Source: JAWABC01 sp043810595
Lineage (GTDB): Archaea; Nanobdellota; Nanobdellia; SCGC-AAA011-G17; VGLX01
Assembly (NCBI GenBank): GCA_043810595.1
Contig: JBDRNX010000007.1
Location: forward strand, 1 to 15,865
Reading direction: 5' to 3'
DNA: 15,865 nucleotides
Shown here piece by piece: positions 1-6,188 of this stretch. The notes below the pieces were generated by a model that worked only from the letters and a program-made list of their open reading frames with translations, was not told the DNA's origin and ran no database searches. The position numbers and the translations under genes are program-made. The stretch's first letter is position 1. Every line of letters begins with the position of its first letter.

Positions 1-40
1 CAGAGTTCCAACTATGAGTAAGGGTAGGTTTTGGGATCAC
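1..40 (-). CDS. possible 5' end of a minus-strand gene (partial)
   Basis: A GTG codon at 40-38 on the minus strand opens a frame that runs to the left edge (about 13 codons, starting V-I-P-K-P-T-L-T). It is preceded by a perfect GGAGG (complement of 50-54) with a 9-nt gap, the same layout as the convincing Shine-Dalgarno genes at 190, 3285 and 10685. Only the first residues are visible, so no function can be given. The alternative is that this is intergenic DNA and the visible GGAGG is chance. In the other direction, a + strand frame reading QSSNYE then stop at 1-21 could be the tail of a gene entering from the left. Confidence 0.35.
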   Translation of the reverse strand, partial: MIPKPTLTHSWNS

Positions 41-126
41 CTCTTTTTTCCTCCTTTATGTTCAGACTGGAACGCCCAAAACCCCTTTTTTCTTTATTGT
101 TTAGTGAAGCCATAATGTCTTCAGAT

Positions 127-182
127 AAATTTATATAGCATAATACATTTCAAAAAATATATATTTACAATAAAAAAGGAGG
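127..182 (+). promoter_or_regulatory. TATA box and Shine-Dalgarno of the small membrane protein gene
   Basis: TTTATATA at 130-137 is a good archaeal TATA box. A start about 25 nt downstream would give a leader of roughly 30 nt. GGAGG at 178-182 lies 7 nt before the ATG at 190, so this gene is SD-led, unlike most longer genes in the window. Confidence 0.65.
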
Positions 183-189
183 TTGCATA

Positions 190-537
190 ATGCCAAAAAG
201 AAAAAAGAGAGCTGCACCTAAGAGAGCGGTGGCACCAAAGCCAATGCCAAAGATGTTAGCGATGCCAAAGGTTATGCCCAAAGCAGTGAGAAAAGCAGAG
301 AAACCGAATTTGGGACTGGCCATAGCAGGACTGATAATAAACATAGTTCTACTTCCTGGACTTGGAAGCGTAATAGCTGGAAAGACAAAGACAGGACTCT
401 GGCAACTACTGCTAATCGTGCTAGGCATTGTGTTCACGCTAACAGTCATAGGGGCCATAATAGGCGTACCGCTGATCTTTATAGCGTGGATATGGGGCAT
501 AGTGACAGGTGTGCAAGTAGTCAAAGAAGCTAGCTAA
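190..537 (+). CDS. small TM2-like membrane protein with Lys/Pro/Met-rich N-terminus
   Basis: 115 residues. Residues 1-38 are strongly basic and carry repeated Met-Pro-Lys units (19-21, 25-27, 29-31). The rest is hydrophobic: one segment about 41-55, a Pro-Gly-Leu-Gly-Ser turn with G-K-T-K around 56-68, then about 69-91 and 92-111. The LPGLGS..AGK.K.G.WQLLL.VLG pattern followed by a Trp-rich second helix resembles TM2-domain proteins, small membrane proteins of unclear function found in bacteria and archaea. The basic tail is probably cytoplasmic by the positive-inside rule and might touch nucleic acid or membrane phospholipid; that is a guess. The start is fixed by the GGAGG 7 nt upstream. 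Monocistronic, and convergent with the Lrp-type gene. Confidence 0.8.
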   Translation: MPKRKKRAAPKRAVAPKPMPKMLAMPKVMPKAVRKAEKPNLGLAIAGLIINIVLLPGLGSVIAGKTKTGLWQLLLIVLGIVFTLTVIGAIIGVPLIFIAWIWGIVTGVQVVKEAS

Positions 538-540
538 CCT

Positions 541-557
541 TCCTTTTTTTATTTTTA
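541..557 (+). terminator. T-tract terminator after the membrane protein gene
   Basis: Right after the stop codon the + strand reads CCTTCC followed by T-runs (546-551, then a second run), the typical intrinsic terminator of archaeal RNA polymerase, which needs no hairpin. It separates this gene from the convergent regulator gene ending at 560. Confidence 0.5.
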
Positions 558-559
558 AA

Positions 560-1021
560 TTAAAATTCTGGATAGATTGTCTTCGGATTAGAAAAGAATT
601 CTTCTTTTTTTAACTCTTCAATTATGAAAAAGGTTTTGAGATCGAGAACGTTGTAACTCTCTTCAAGCTTCTCTATGAAAGACTCCTGCTCCTGCATGGT
701 CCTGAAAACAACCTCTATGATGAAGTCGTAGCCATTGTTAACCTTGTAAAAAGAGTTGACGTTGAAAGACTTCTGCAAGTGCTCTTTCAACTGTTCCCTG
801 TTTTCTTTGCTAACTTTCATAAGGATCGTAGAAACCGTGGGGAAGCCGAGCTTGTGAAAATCAAGCAGAACAGTGGACCTTTTTATTATACCATTAACGT
901 TCTCACGAAGCTTGTCAAAAATAGTAGAGACAGGAATTCTAGTTTTTCTGGACATAGAAGTTAAAGACTCACGGGCATTAAGCCTGAGGTTTGAAATGAT
1001 TAAGAGATCGGATTGTTTCAT
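560..1021 (-). CDS. Lrp/AsnC-family transcriptional regulator
   Basis: About 153 residues from ATG 1021. The N-terminal part (K-Q-S-D-L-L-I-I-S-N-L-R-L-N-A-R-E-S-L-T, then a helix V-S-T-I-F-D-K-L-R) has the AsnC-type helix-turn-helix pattern, followed by the G-I-I-K link and a C-terminal alpha/beta half (about 50-135) resembling the RAM ligand/oligomerisation domain. Such proteins are octameric or dimeric feast/famine regulators that bind amino acids or other small ligands; the ligand here is not visible. An in-frame ATG at 1048 would add nine residues but has no ribosome site. ATG 1021 is preceded by AGGAG 9 nt upstream, so it is preferred. A TATA-like ATTAATATA near 1066-1075 would give a leader of about 25 nt. 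Confidence 0.8.
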   Translation of the reverse strand: MKQSDLLIISNLRLNARESLTSMSRKTRIPVSTIFDKLRENVNGIIKRSTVLLDFHKLGFPTVSTILMKVSKENREQLKEHLQKSFNVNSFYKVNNGYDFIIEVVFRTMQEQESFIEKLEESYNVLDLKTFFIIEELKKEEFFSNPKTIYPEF

Positions 1022-1103
1022 GCATAGGCTCCTACCACCTCTTAGCATTATAGAAATACTAAGTTCTATATTAATTACTTTGAGAGAACTGAAGTGTTAG
1101 CTG

Positions 1104-2072
1104 TTAGCTATGCGTCCATCCTATTCTTGTAGTTACATTAGAAGGAACATTTTCTATCTTCCAAATAATCTCTTTATTATCCGAATTCTCCAAAACTATA
1201 GGTTCGTGATTGATAAACTCTCCGATTTTTTTTGAATCTTTTTGTAAATCTGTTTGGTTTAGGCAAAATGATTCTTCATTTATCATATGTTCTTTAGGGA
1301 GAATTATATGGAATATTAACAATTTTATAGGTTCTTTTATCGTAAGCGAATAGTCCCATTCTTTCCAACTATTAAGAAACATACCAGGCCATTCGTATCT
1401 ATACCAAATATTCACGTCATCTCCAATCTTGGCTGGATTCTTTAGAAATAATTTAAATGATTTATGAATTGGCTCCTCCTGAGTTATTTGATATGATTCT
1501 ATATTATCAGAATGACCTAACAATTTAAAAGTATAAAGGGGTGTTTCAGATCCTGCACTAGCATTGAAAACTTTTAGTATTTGATAATCAAAGTTTTTGT
1601 AAGACTGGTTAATAAAAAGATCACAATAAGATTCACCGTCTGTATTTATTTTAAAATAATAATACTTACAGTATGAAAATTTTTCTTTTTGGTTGATATA
1701 TGAAGGGACATCTTCTACCAAATAGATTAAGCTTTTCCAAATCTTCTCTGATTCAGGAGTAACTTGGTAAATCCCTTTTTTCTCATCTTTGTATAACAGA
1801 TTTAAGGCAACTAAACTGTCTAAAAACTTTTTCCTTCCAGACCTTGACTTTATATTGCTGATTTGTTTAAATTCCTCTAAAGTTCCATTTTTTCTAAAAT
1901 CTATTTTATTTAAACTCAATAACTTTGAAAATGCTTTTAAACGCCCTCCCAACTCTTCTTCGCTTAAATTAGGTGTAGAAGGGCATAATTTAGCAAAAAC
2001 TTTATGCAAATAATTAGCTCTAGCACACACTTTACGATGTACAAGATCTTTTTGTAGATTATTAATTTTCAT
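1104..2072 (-). CDS. predicted winged-helix plus beta-rich domain protein, third gene of the peptide-peptidase cassette
   Basis: 322 residues, not recognised as a named family. Residues about 64-115 have helix-helix-helix-hairpin character (FLDSLVALNLLYKDEKKGIYQVTPE), typical of a winged helix. Residues about 135-322 are rich in aromatic beta strands (NIWYRYEWPGMF at 221-232, LLIFHIILP, and a terminal WKIENVP...RIGW). The latter pattern reminds me of beta-sandwich sensor domains at the C-terminus of bacterial signalling proteins, but I cannot name one. The gene overlaps the upstream peptidase gene by 11 nt (ATG 2072, peptidase stop 2062-2064) and has no good SD, so it is probably translated by reinitiation. 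Coding composition is very AT-rich. A DNA- or peptide-sensing role is inference. Confidence 0.75.
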   Translation of the reverse strand: MKINNLQKDLVHRKVCARANYLHKVFAKLCPSTPNLSEEELGGRLKAFSKLLSLNKIDFRKNGTLEEFKQISNIKSRSGRKKFLDSLVALNLLYKDEKKGIYQVTPESEKIWKSLIYLVEDVPSYINQKEKFSYCKYYYFKINTDGESYCDLFINQSYKNFDYQILKVFNASAGSETPLYTFKLLGHSDNIESYQITQEEPIHKSFKLFLKNPAKIGDDVNIWYRYEWPGMFLNSWKEWDYSLTIKEPIKLLIFHIILPKEHMINEESFCLNQTDLQKDSKKIGEFINHEPIVLENSDNKEIIWKIENVPSNVTTRIGWTHS

Positions 2073-3219
2073 ACCTTAATGCACCAGTTTCTAAATAAAG
2101 CTTAGATGAATCAGCGTCTATTCTACCCTTATTAACAATTAATAAAAAAACCTTTTCTTGTAACTCCTTTAAAGACTTTTGAGCTTCTTCCTTATCCAAA
2201 TTTAAACTTTTTATTATTACATCTACGTCTTTATTAGCAAGATTAAAACCTGTTAAATAATAAGCTAATGGGCTTACTACCAGGTTTTTAGGTTTTGCTA
2301 TAAGACTGTTTACCAGTTCATCTAATGTTCTATCCCACTGGCCTTTTTTTAATTGCATCTGGTCGTATTTACCTTGCAAACATAATCTTTCAATTTCTAG
2401 AATCTTTTTACGTCCATTTCTTATAAGATCAGTAATGCCCTGCAATCCATAATGCTTATAAATTACCATAGCTTGTCTTAAATTTTCCATATACAAATCT
2501 GAAAATCTCTGCTCTTTATTATAACTGTAATATGAGTATAACATGATATTCTTTGCTATTTTTGGATCCATTATCCTGCTTATTAAATACATTGACCCAT
2601 ATAAGTCACAGATACCATCCTCTAAACCCCTGCTTATCCCTCCTTTGTACTTACCTGGTGAATTATAACCTATCAAAATATGAACTAATTCATGAGCTAA
2701 AATAAATGAGGATAAAAATGGTTTAACATATTTTCTTTTTAGATATACCCCTTTCTTTATCCCATAAAGTTTTTCTTCAGGTTCTTCAAAAAAAGCTGCA
2801 GTCCATTCCATATTTTCAAATGGTGTTGGGAAATTCTCTACTATAAAGTATTCTGGAAATTTTTTTGATAATTTATTTTTTATTACCAAATCTTTAATTT
2901 TTTTATAGTCATCATCTATAAGTTTTTGTACATCACTTTTAAAATCTAATTGTTCTAAATTTTCCTTTATTTTAATTAAATCCTGAACATAAAGAAGATT
3001 TTGGGCTTTAACCTGCCCTATTTTTCCATTATTTTTTGATAATTTAGATATTAAACTATTCAATTTTTTTTGAACTTCTTTAGAATTGACTAACCCGTCG
3101 AATTCTTTAGAAAATCTATTTAGGAAATGAGTGTAATTGCTAAAAGAACATTCACTTAAATAAGTTGCTGCTAGAAAATAGTTCAGGCCGTTATTTTTCA
3201 TTTTTGTATAAAAGGGCAC
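2062..3219 (-). CDS. HExxH zinc metallopeptidase (gluzincin-like)
   Basis: 385 residues if it starts at GTG 3219, or 379 from ATG 3201. The motif HELVH lies at 176-180 in a hydrophobic helix (SFILAHELVHILIGY). About 20 residues later comes GLEDGICDLYG (198-208). Aligned to the thermolysin-type NE..SD..G helix, this offers E200 or D201 as third zinc ligand. There is no signal peptide or membrane helix, so it should act in the cytoplasm. Residues 40-120 are Lys/Glu-rich and helical. It is larger than simple ImmA/IrrE (M78) peptidases and I cannot place it in a MEROPS family. The GTG start abuts the stop of the 21-residue peptide gene (TAA-GTG), which implies coupled translation. A natural hypothesis is that it processes or senses that peptide. 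Confidence 0.8.
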   Translation of the reverse strand: MPFYTKMKNNGLNYFLAATYLSECSFSNYTHFLNRFSKEFDGLVNSKEVQKKLNSLISKLSKNNGKIGQVKAQNLLYVQDLIKIKENLEQLDFKSDVQKLIDDDYKKIKDLVIKNKLSKKFPEYFIVENFPTPFENMEWTAAFFEEPEEKLYGIKKGVYLKRKYVKPFLSSFILAHELVHILIGYNSPGKYKGGISRGLEDGICDLYGSMYLISRIMDPKIAKNIMLYSYYSYNKEQRFSDLYMENLRQAMVIYKHYGLQGITDLIRNGRKKILEIERLCLQGKYDQMQLKKGQWDRTLDELVNSLIAKPKNLVVSPLAYYLTGFNLANKDVDVIIKSLNLDKEEAQKSLKELQEKVFLLIVNKGRIDADSSKLYLETGALRYEN

Positions 3220-3232
3220 TTAAGCCCTTTTA
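3209..3232 (-). promoter_or_regulatory. perfect hairpin across the peptide stop and peptidase start
   Basis: TAAAAGGGC at 3209-3217 and GCCCTTTTA at 3224-3232 form a perfect 9-bp inverted repeat with a 6-nt loop. In the transcript it covers the last peptide codons, the TAA, and the GTG of the peptidase. The second arm ends in UUUU. It could attenuate transcription or mask peptidase translation, giving far more peptide than protease. Confidence 0.55.
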
Positions 3233-3285
3233 GCACCTCCACCAAATGAACCACTCCCACCAGTTCCATCTCCCATTCGTATCAT
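3220..3285 (-). CDS. 21-residue glycine-rich peptide, first gene of the cassette
   Basis: A complete small ORF from ATG 3285 to TAA 3222-3220. The peptide starts M-I-R-M, then GDGTGGSGSFGGG (residues 5-17) and ends A-K-R-A; eight of 21 residues are Gly. Support for being real: a perfect AGGAGGT 9 nt before the ATG, among the best ribosome sites in the window, and the stop codon directly abutting the peptidase start. It has no Cys, so it is not an obvious lanthipeptide or bacteriocin, and no leader/double-Gly site is certain, though GGG-A at 15-18 is a possible cleavage point. It could be a substrate, signal or sensor peptide of the neighbouring metallopeptidase. No known family is recognised. 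A second in-frame ATG (3276) would give 18 residues. Confidence 0.6.
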   Translation of the reverse strand: MIRMGDGTGGSGSFGGGAKRA

Positions 3286-3294
3286 TTTCAACTA

Positions 3295-3347
3295 CCTCCT
3301 ATAGGTTTTATTAAGTACGTATAATTTACGTATGCTTTCTTAAATAG
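3295..3347 (-). promoter_or_regulatory. promoter/operator region of the peptide-peptidase cassette
   Basis: On the minus strand a TATA-like CTATTTAAG (complement of 3339-3347) is followed by two TACGTA palindromes (3327-3332 and 3316-3321) separated by 5 bp, so their centres are 11 bp or one helical turn apart, just where transcription would start. GGAGG follows at 3299-3295. A second TATA candidate, TTTAAATATAAG, lies further upstream at about 3388-3400 and would give a leader of some 80 nt. The paired TACGTA sites look like an operator. Confidence 0.45.
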
Positions 3348-3472
3348 CATATTGAGGCAACAAAAATGTTAGCTCCTAGATAACGGGCTTATATTTAAAC
3401 TTTATTGTTTGTAACCACTATTTAATGATTATATCCGTAAAGTTTATATATTGGTTCTTAAAAACTACAAAT

Positions 3473-3916
3473 ATGATAATGGGCGGTGCAGTTTGGGCGT
3501 ATTCGTATAACCCTAAAAATAGATTAAAAGATAAAAATAGCTGCGGTAAATGGGTTGTTAGAATACCTTTAGACCAAATTGATGAATTTTTTTCTAAAGT
3601 TAATAATCTTGTCTTGGAAGGAAAGGTATATGCTGCTAAGATAAGCCACAAAAGGTACCCTAATAATGATCCATTACCCCACTTTCTACCAGTTTTATGC
3701 GTTTACGCTGATGATGTAACAAAGGATAGTGCACTAAAAGAACTACTAAAAATAGGTATAAAACCCTCTTTTTGGAAATATGATTGGCAAACTAATGATG
3801 ACTGGAAACCTGGTGGTATACTTTATGAGGAATCAAAGAGGCAAAGGACTGAATACTTCAAAAATAACCGTACTGCCTTCGAATTTGATACTTTAAGAGA
3901 ACAAGGCTTAATATAA
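3473..3916 (+). CDS. Bles03/DUF1917-like protein (putative)
   Basis: About 147 residues (145 if ATG 3479 is used). The pattern SCGKWVVRIPLDQIDEFFSKV, then a Lys-rich strand with AAKIS, then PVLCVYADDVTKDSALKELLKIGIKP and a WKYDWQTNDD region resembles the Bles03 (UPF0696/DUF1917) fold, a family of unknown biochemical role sometimes annotated as phosphothreonine-lyase-like. This is pattern memory, not a search. The longer frame from ATG 3425 is rejected because the TATA box TTTATATA (3443-3450) lies inside it. That box sits about 26 nt before ATG 3473, so the mRNA should be leaderless. It is divergent from the peptide cassette and convergent with the nuclease gene, 5 bp away. Confidence 0.75.
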   Translation: MIMGGAVWAYSYNPKNRLKDKNSCGKWVVRIPLDQIDEFFSKVNNLVLEGKVYAAKISHKRYPNNDPLPHFLPVLCVYADDVTKDSALKELLKIGIKPSFWKYDWQTNDDWKPGGILYEESKRQRTEYFKNNRTAFEFDTLREQGLI

Positions 3917-3921
3917 CTGAT

Positions 3922-4548
3922 CTATACTTTAGCATTATTTTTCCACCTACAAAACTCACACTCAGAACCAGGATTAGGCATGTCACCTTGCAAAACACCC
4001 ACTGCCTTATCGATAACCCTCTTAGCCCTGTCAAAGTTTGTTCTAACTTCCACAACCTTACAACTCATATCAAGACCGTCGTGAACATCACAGTCGCAGG
4101 GATAGTAATAAGCTAAGTAAGCCTTATCTGTGGTCTTATAACCCTTAACCATCAAAAGAAAAGAGTAAACGTCCATCTGCAAAAGATAAGCGTTATGAAC
4201 TTCGTCAGGCTCCTTGCTCTTAGTCTTATGATCAAAAGGAACAATGCAACCATCTTCCAACTCCAAAAACTCATCAGGACGGCCCATCAACCTAACATCA
4301 CCATAGTCGTAGTAAAGCGTCTTAGGCATGCCACTGGGAAGCTTACCCCTAACCTGCTCCCTGATTATAGGGGGAAGCTCACCACGCTGCTCGTACTTGT
4401 CAAAATACTTCTTAATTATTGAATCGATCTTTATAACGATAGAAGCCATAAGGCCCCGAGGCCTCTTAACACCCTTATTAACATCAAGCCAGAAACACCT
4501 GGGACATTCCTCAAGAAGATTAAGCTTAGACGGGGACAGAGTAATCAT
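3922..4548 (-). CDS. PD-(D/E)XK nuclease-family protein, Cas4/RecB-like
   Basis: 208 residues. It starts SPSKLNLLEECPRCFWL (C15, C18), continues with GRPDEF (D92), then VPFDHKTK (D106-x-K108), QMDVY (Q124, Y128) and ends CEFCRW (C197, C200). The order D...DxK...QxxxY is the RecB/Cas4 nuclease core, and the two Cys pairs at the ends could bind an Fe-S cluster or zinc as in Cas4 and AddB. It should cut or resect DNA ends in repair. No cas1, cas2 or CRISPR array is in the window, so a CRISPR role is not supported here. TTTATAAT near 4571-4579 lies about 27 nt before the ATG, indicating a leaderless mRNA. Confidence 0.85.
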   Translation of the reverse strand: MITLSPSKLNLLEECPRCFWLDVNKGVKRPRGLMASIVIKIDSIIKKYFDKYEQRGELPPIIREQVRGKLPSGMPKTLYYDYGDVRLMGRPDEFLELEDGCIVPFDHKTKSKEPDEVHNAYLLQMDVYSFLLMVKGYKTTDKAYLAYYYPCDCDVHDGLDMSCKVVEVRTNFDRAKRVIDKAVGVLQGDMPNPGSECEFCRWKNNAKV

Positions 4549-4586
4549 AACAAAAAAGAGAGCAAAAACGATTATAAAACTTTTGA

Positions 4587-5351
4587 TTAAGAATAATTCT
4601 TTGATTTCAAACCCTTAAGATACTTCAGCTCAACAACAGGCAAAACAGTCTCAACCAACGGAACATACTCGGTATTACTGGCAATTGCAACACTCTCGTC
4701 AGAAGTAGGATTAATGTGAAGCTTGATAGCCTCCTCAAGAGAACCCAAACCACTTTTCGTTAAGGGAGAAAGTTCGACATCTTCACCGCCGCAATCACCA
4801 CACTTAAAAGTTGAAATGTTAAAAACATGATAACCTGGAAACTCAAGCTGAGTTGGAATGATAATCTTGCCCCTCTCAAGATAAACCTTCTCTCCATTGA
4901 AAAAAGGATTAGGCAGGACATCAAGATTTATGTAATCCAAAAAGAAATCCCTCATAATGCTAAAGCGAACAACGTTGTCCTGAATTGATGGTTTAACACG
5001 ATCAAAGAAATCAACAGCCCTAACAATGTCATCCTTCCTAAAAACAAACTTAAAACCATAACCGCCTATCTGCAAATCAATAACAGTGCCACCAACAGGA
5101 CCCTTACCGTAAGCCTCACCCTTATCAATCATTTTTTTGACTAGGGACAACCTATCCTTCATAATACTAACGGTTTCAAGCAAGTCATCAGCGCTCAAAT
5201 CAAAGGGATACAAAGCATTAGCCTCAAAAGCCCGGTCCAGAGTGAGCTTATGCTCATCAAAAATCTTTACAAAATCATCTATAGAATGAGAACCATTACC
5301 ATCATGAATGGTGCCAAGCTTTTTCACAAAATCCTCATAGATCGTAGTCAT
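4587..5351 (-). CDS. uncharacterised protein with one CxxC
   Basis: 254 residues, not recognised. Residues 1-80 are helical and charged, about 90-175 look alpha/beta (GGYGFKFVFRKDDIVRAVDFF, IIIPTQLEFPGYHVF), followed by CGDC (C184, C187). A single CxxC could be half of a zinc ribbon completed in a dimer, or a redox pair. No membrane segment or signal. The start ATG 5351 lies about 31 nt from the TTTAAA box at 5380-5385, which also serves the divergent yggU-like gene. It lies upstream of the nuclease gene on the same strand with a 38-nt gap that contains the nuclease's own TATA box, so they need not be one operon. Codon use matches the housekeeping background. Confidence 0.8.
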   Translation of the reverse strand: MTTIYEDFVKKLGTIHDGNGSHSIDDFVKIFDEHKLTLDRAFEANALYPFDLSADDLLETVSIMKDRLSLVKKMIDKGEAYGKGPVGGTVIDLQIGGYGFKFVFRKDDIVRAVDFFDRVKPSIQDNVVRFSIMRDFFLDYINLDVLPNPFFNGEKVYLERGKIIIPTQLEFPGYHVFNISTFKCGDCGGEDVELSPLTKSGLGSLEEAIKLHINPTSDESVAIASNTEYVPLVETVLPVVELKYLKGLKSKNYS

Positions 5352-5375
5352 CTTACCCAGATGCTACAAGTGAAT

Positions 5376-5386
5376 GTTTTTTAAAC
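5376..5386. promoter_or_regulatory. shared bidirectional TATA box
   Basis: The palindromic core TTTAAA (5380-5385) within GTTTTTTAAAC is the only good box in the 56-bp gap between two divergent starts. Its centre is about 25 nt from ATG 5408 (+) and about 31 nt from ATG 5351 (-), so it could drive both leaderless genes. Confidence 0.5.
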
Positions 5387-5407
5387 TTTTCCCCCTTAAC
5401 TATAATA

Positions 5408-5614
5408 ATGCTATACAAACTAAAAGTAAAAACAAACGCAAAAGAAAACAAGATAGAATTTGATGGACAAACCTACAAGGTAAGCATAAAAGAAAAGCCC
5501 ATAGAAGGAAAAGCGAACAAGGCAATAATAAAACTCTTCAAAAAAGAGCTGAACAAAAACATAAGGATAGTAAAAGGGCTGAAAAGCAGCGAAAAAACAA
5601 TAGAAGTTTACTGA
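5408..5614 (+). CDS. yggU: DUF167/YggU (UPF0235) family protein
   Basis: 68 residues, short even for a family usually 70-100 long, but the core is complete: LKVKTNAKENKIE, Y-K-V-S-I-K-E-K-P-I-E-GKANKAIIKLFKKEL, then IRIVKGLKSSEKTIEV. The EGKANKA..K..KKE signature followed by G.KS..K.I is diagnostic of UPF0235. The function of these small alpha/beta proteins is not established. The gene is leaderless from the shared TTTAAA box and its last 7 nt overlap the tail of the convergent gene at 5608. The symbol is that of the E. coli homologue family. Confidence 0.85.
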   Translation: MLYKLKVKTNAKENKIEFDGQTYKVSIKEKPIEGKANKAIIKLFKKELNKNIRIVKGLKSSEKTIEVY

Positions 5615-5853
5615 TCAAGCTCGTAGAGGGTAACAACCTCCTCTTCAAGGTCAATCAGGCGGAGGATCCACATGTTCCTTGAATCACGCTTCCTGATCAC
5701 GTAATTGAACTGATAGACCATGTTGTTGTTTTCATCCTCAACAATGGCTTCCTTGCCCTTAATAAAACGATACTTCCTAATAAGATGACGCTCTTTTCGA
5801 TCATCATCGAGAACGTCCCAAAAATCTACCATAAAAAAACTTTTTTCTTCCAT
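5608..5853 (-). CDS. uncharacterised 81-residue acidic protein
   Basis: Not recognised. 81 residues with alternating charged and aromatic positions, probably a small beta-rich fold (HLIRKYRFIKGKEAIVEDE, VYQFNYVIRKRD, MWILRLIDLEEEVVTLYELD). No Cys, no membrane segment. An internal Met (codon at 5832) could be the true start. A TATA-like TTTAAATATT at about 5885-5896, inside the end of the upstream gene, would support the longer form with a short leader. It lies 20 nt after the Zn-ribbon gene, so it may also be co-transcribed with the two genes upstream. Confidence 0.7.
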   Translation of the reverse strand: MEEKSFFMVDFWDVLDDDRKERHLIRKYRFIKGKEAIVEDENNNMVYQFNYVIRKRDSRNMWILRLIDLEEEVVTLYELDQ

Positions 5854-5873
5854 AAACGCACCAACGACGAGAA

Positions 5874-6188
5874 TTAAAAAACTAACAAATATTTAAACCT
5901 TTGCTTAACGCAACTGAGATGGAGATAAGTATGCCCACCCCTCCCCTTTGGGGAAGGCTCGATAAAAGTCACTTCATCCTCCTCCAAATAGATAGGCCTT
6001 AAGCAAGAATAACATACGTGATCATTAACAACGCTTCCGTGCACTATAGAATCTGCCTTCTCATTAATGTAAGTGTCTAAATCAACCACCTTCTTGCGGC
6101 GCTCAATCTCAAGATTTACCACTCTTTCAATCTCAGCCAAACGCTCAAAGTAAGGCTTACCAATCTTGTAATCAATTTTTACTATCAT
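5874..6188 (-). CDS. small protein with C-x2-C...H-x2-C zinc-binding motif
   Basis: 104 residues. An N-terminal charged helix (about 12-35) is followed by CYSC (C59, C62) and, about 27 residues later, HTYLHLSC (H86, H90, C93). This spacing fits a treble-clef or ribbon-type zinc site that could hold nucleic acid or a protein partner; no specific family is recognised. Its ATG overlaps the stop of the upstream gene as ATGA (6185-6188), so the two are translationally coupled and likely work together. Confidence 0.75.
   Translation of the reverse strand: MIVKIDYKIGKPYFERLAEIERVVNLEIERRKKVVDLDTYINEKADSIVHGSVVNDHVCYSCLRPIYLEEDEVTFIEPSPKGRGGHTYLHLSCVKQRFKYLLVF

Noticed and set aside
31..45. GGATCACCTC resembles the 3' end of 16S rRNA
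   Set aside because: The preceding helix-45 sequence (GGAACCTGC-like) is absent and T-runs follow; explained better by an SD site and GTG start on the minus strand.
3288..3350. 20-codon minus-strand ORF ending 2 nt before the Gly-rich peptide start
   Set aside because: No ribosome site, and it overlaps the putative TATA box and operator; its last codons are the SD itself.
3425..3472. N-terminal extension of the Bles03-like gene
   Set aside because: It contains the TATA box TTTATATA at 3443-3450; the leaderless start is ATG 3473 or 3479.
3922..4548. cas4 of a CRISPR locus
   Set aside because: No cas1, cas2 or repeat-spacer array in the window; the protein is called only as a RecB/Cas4-like nuclease.
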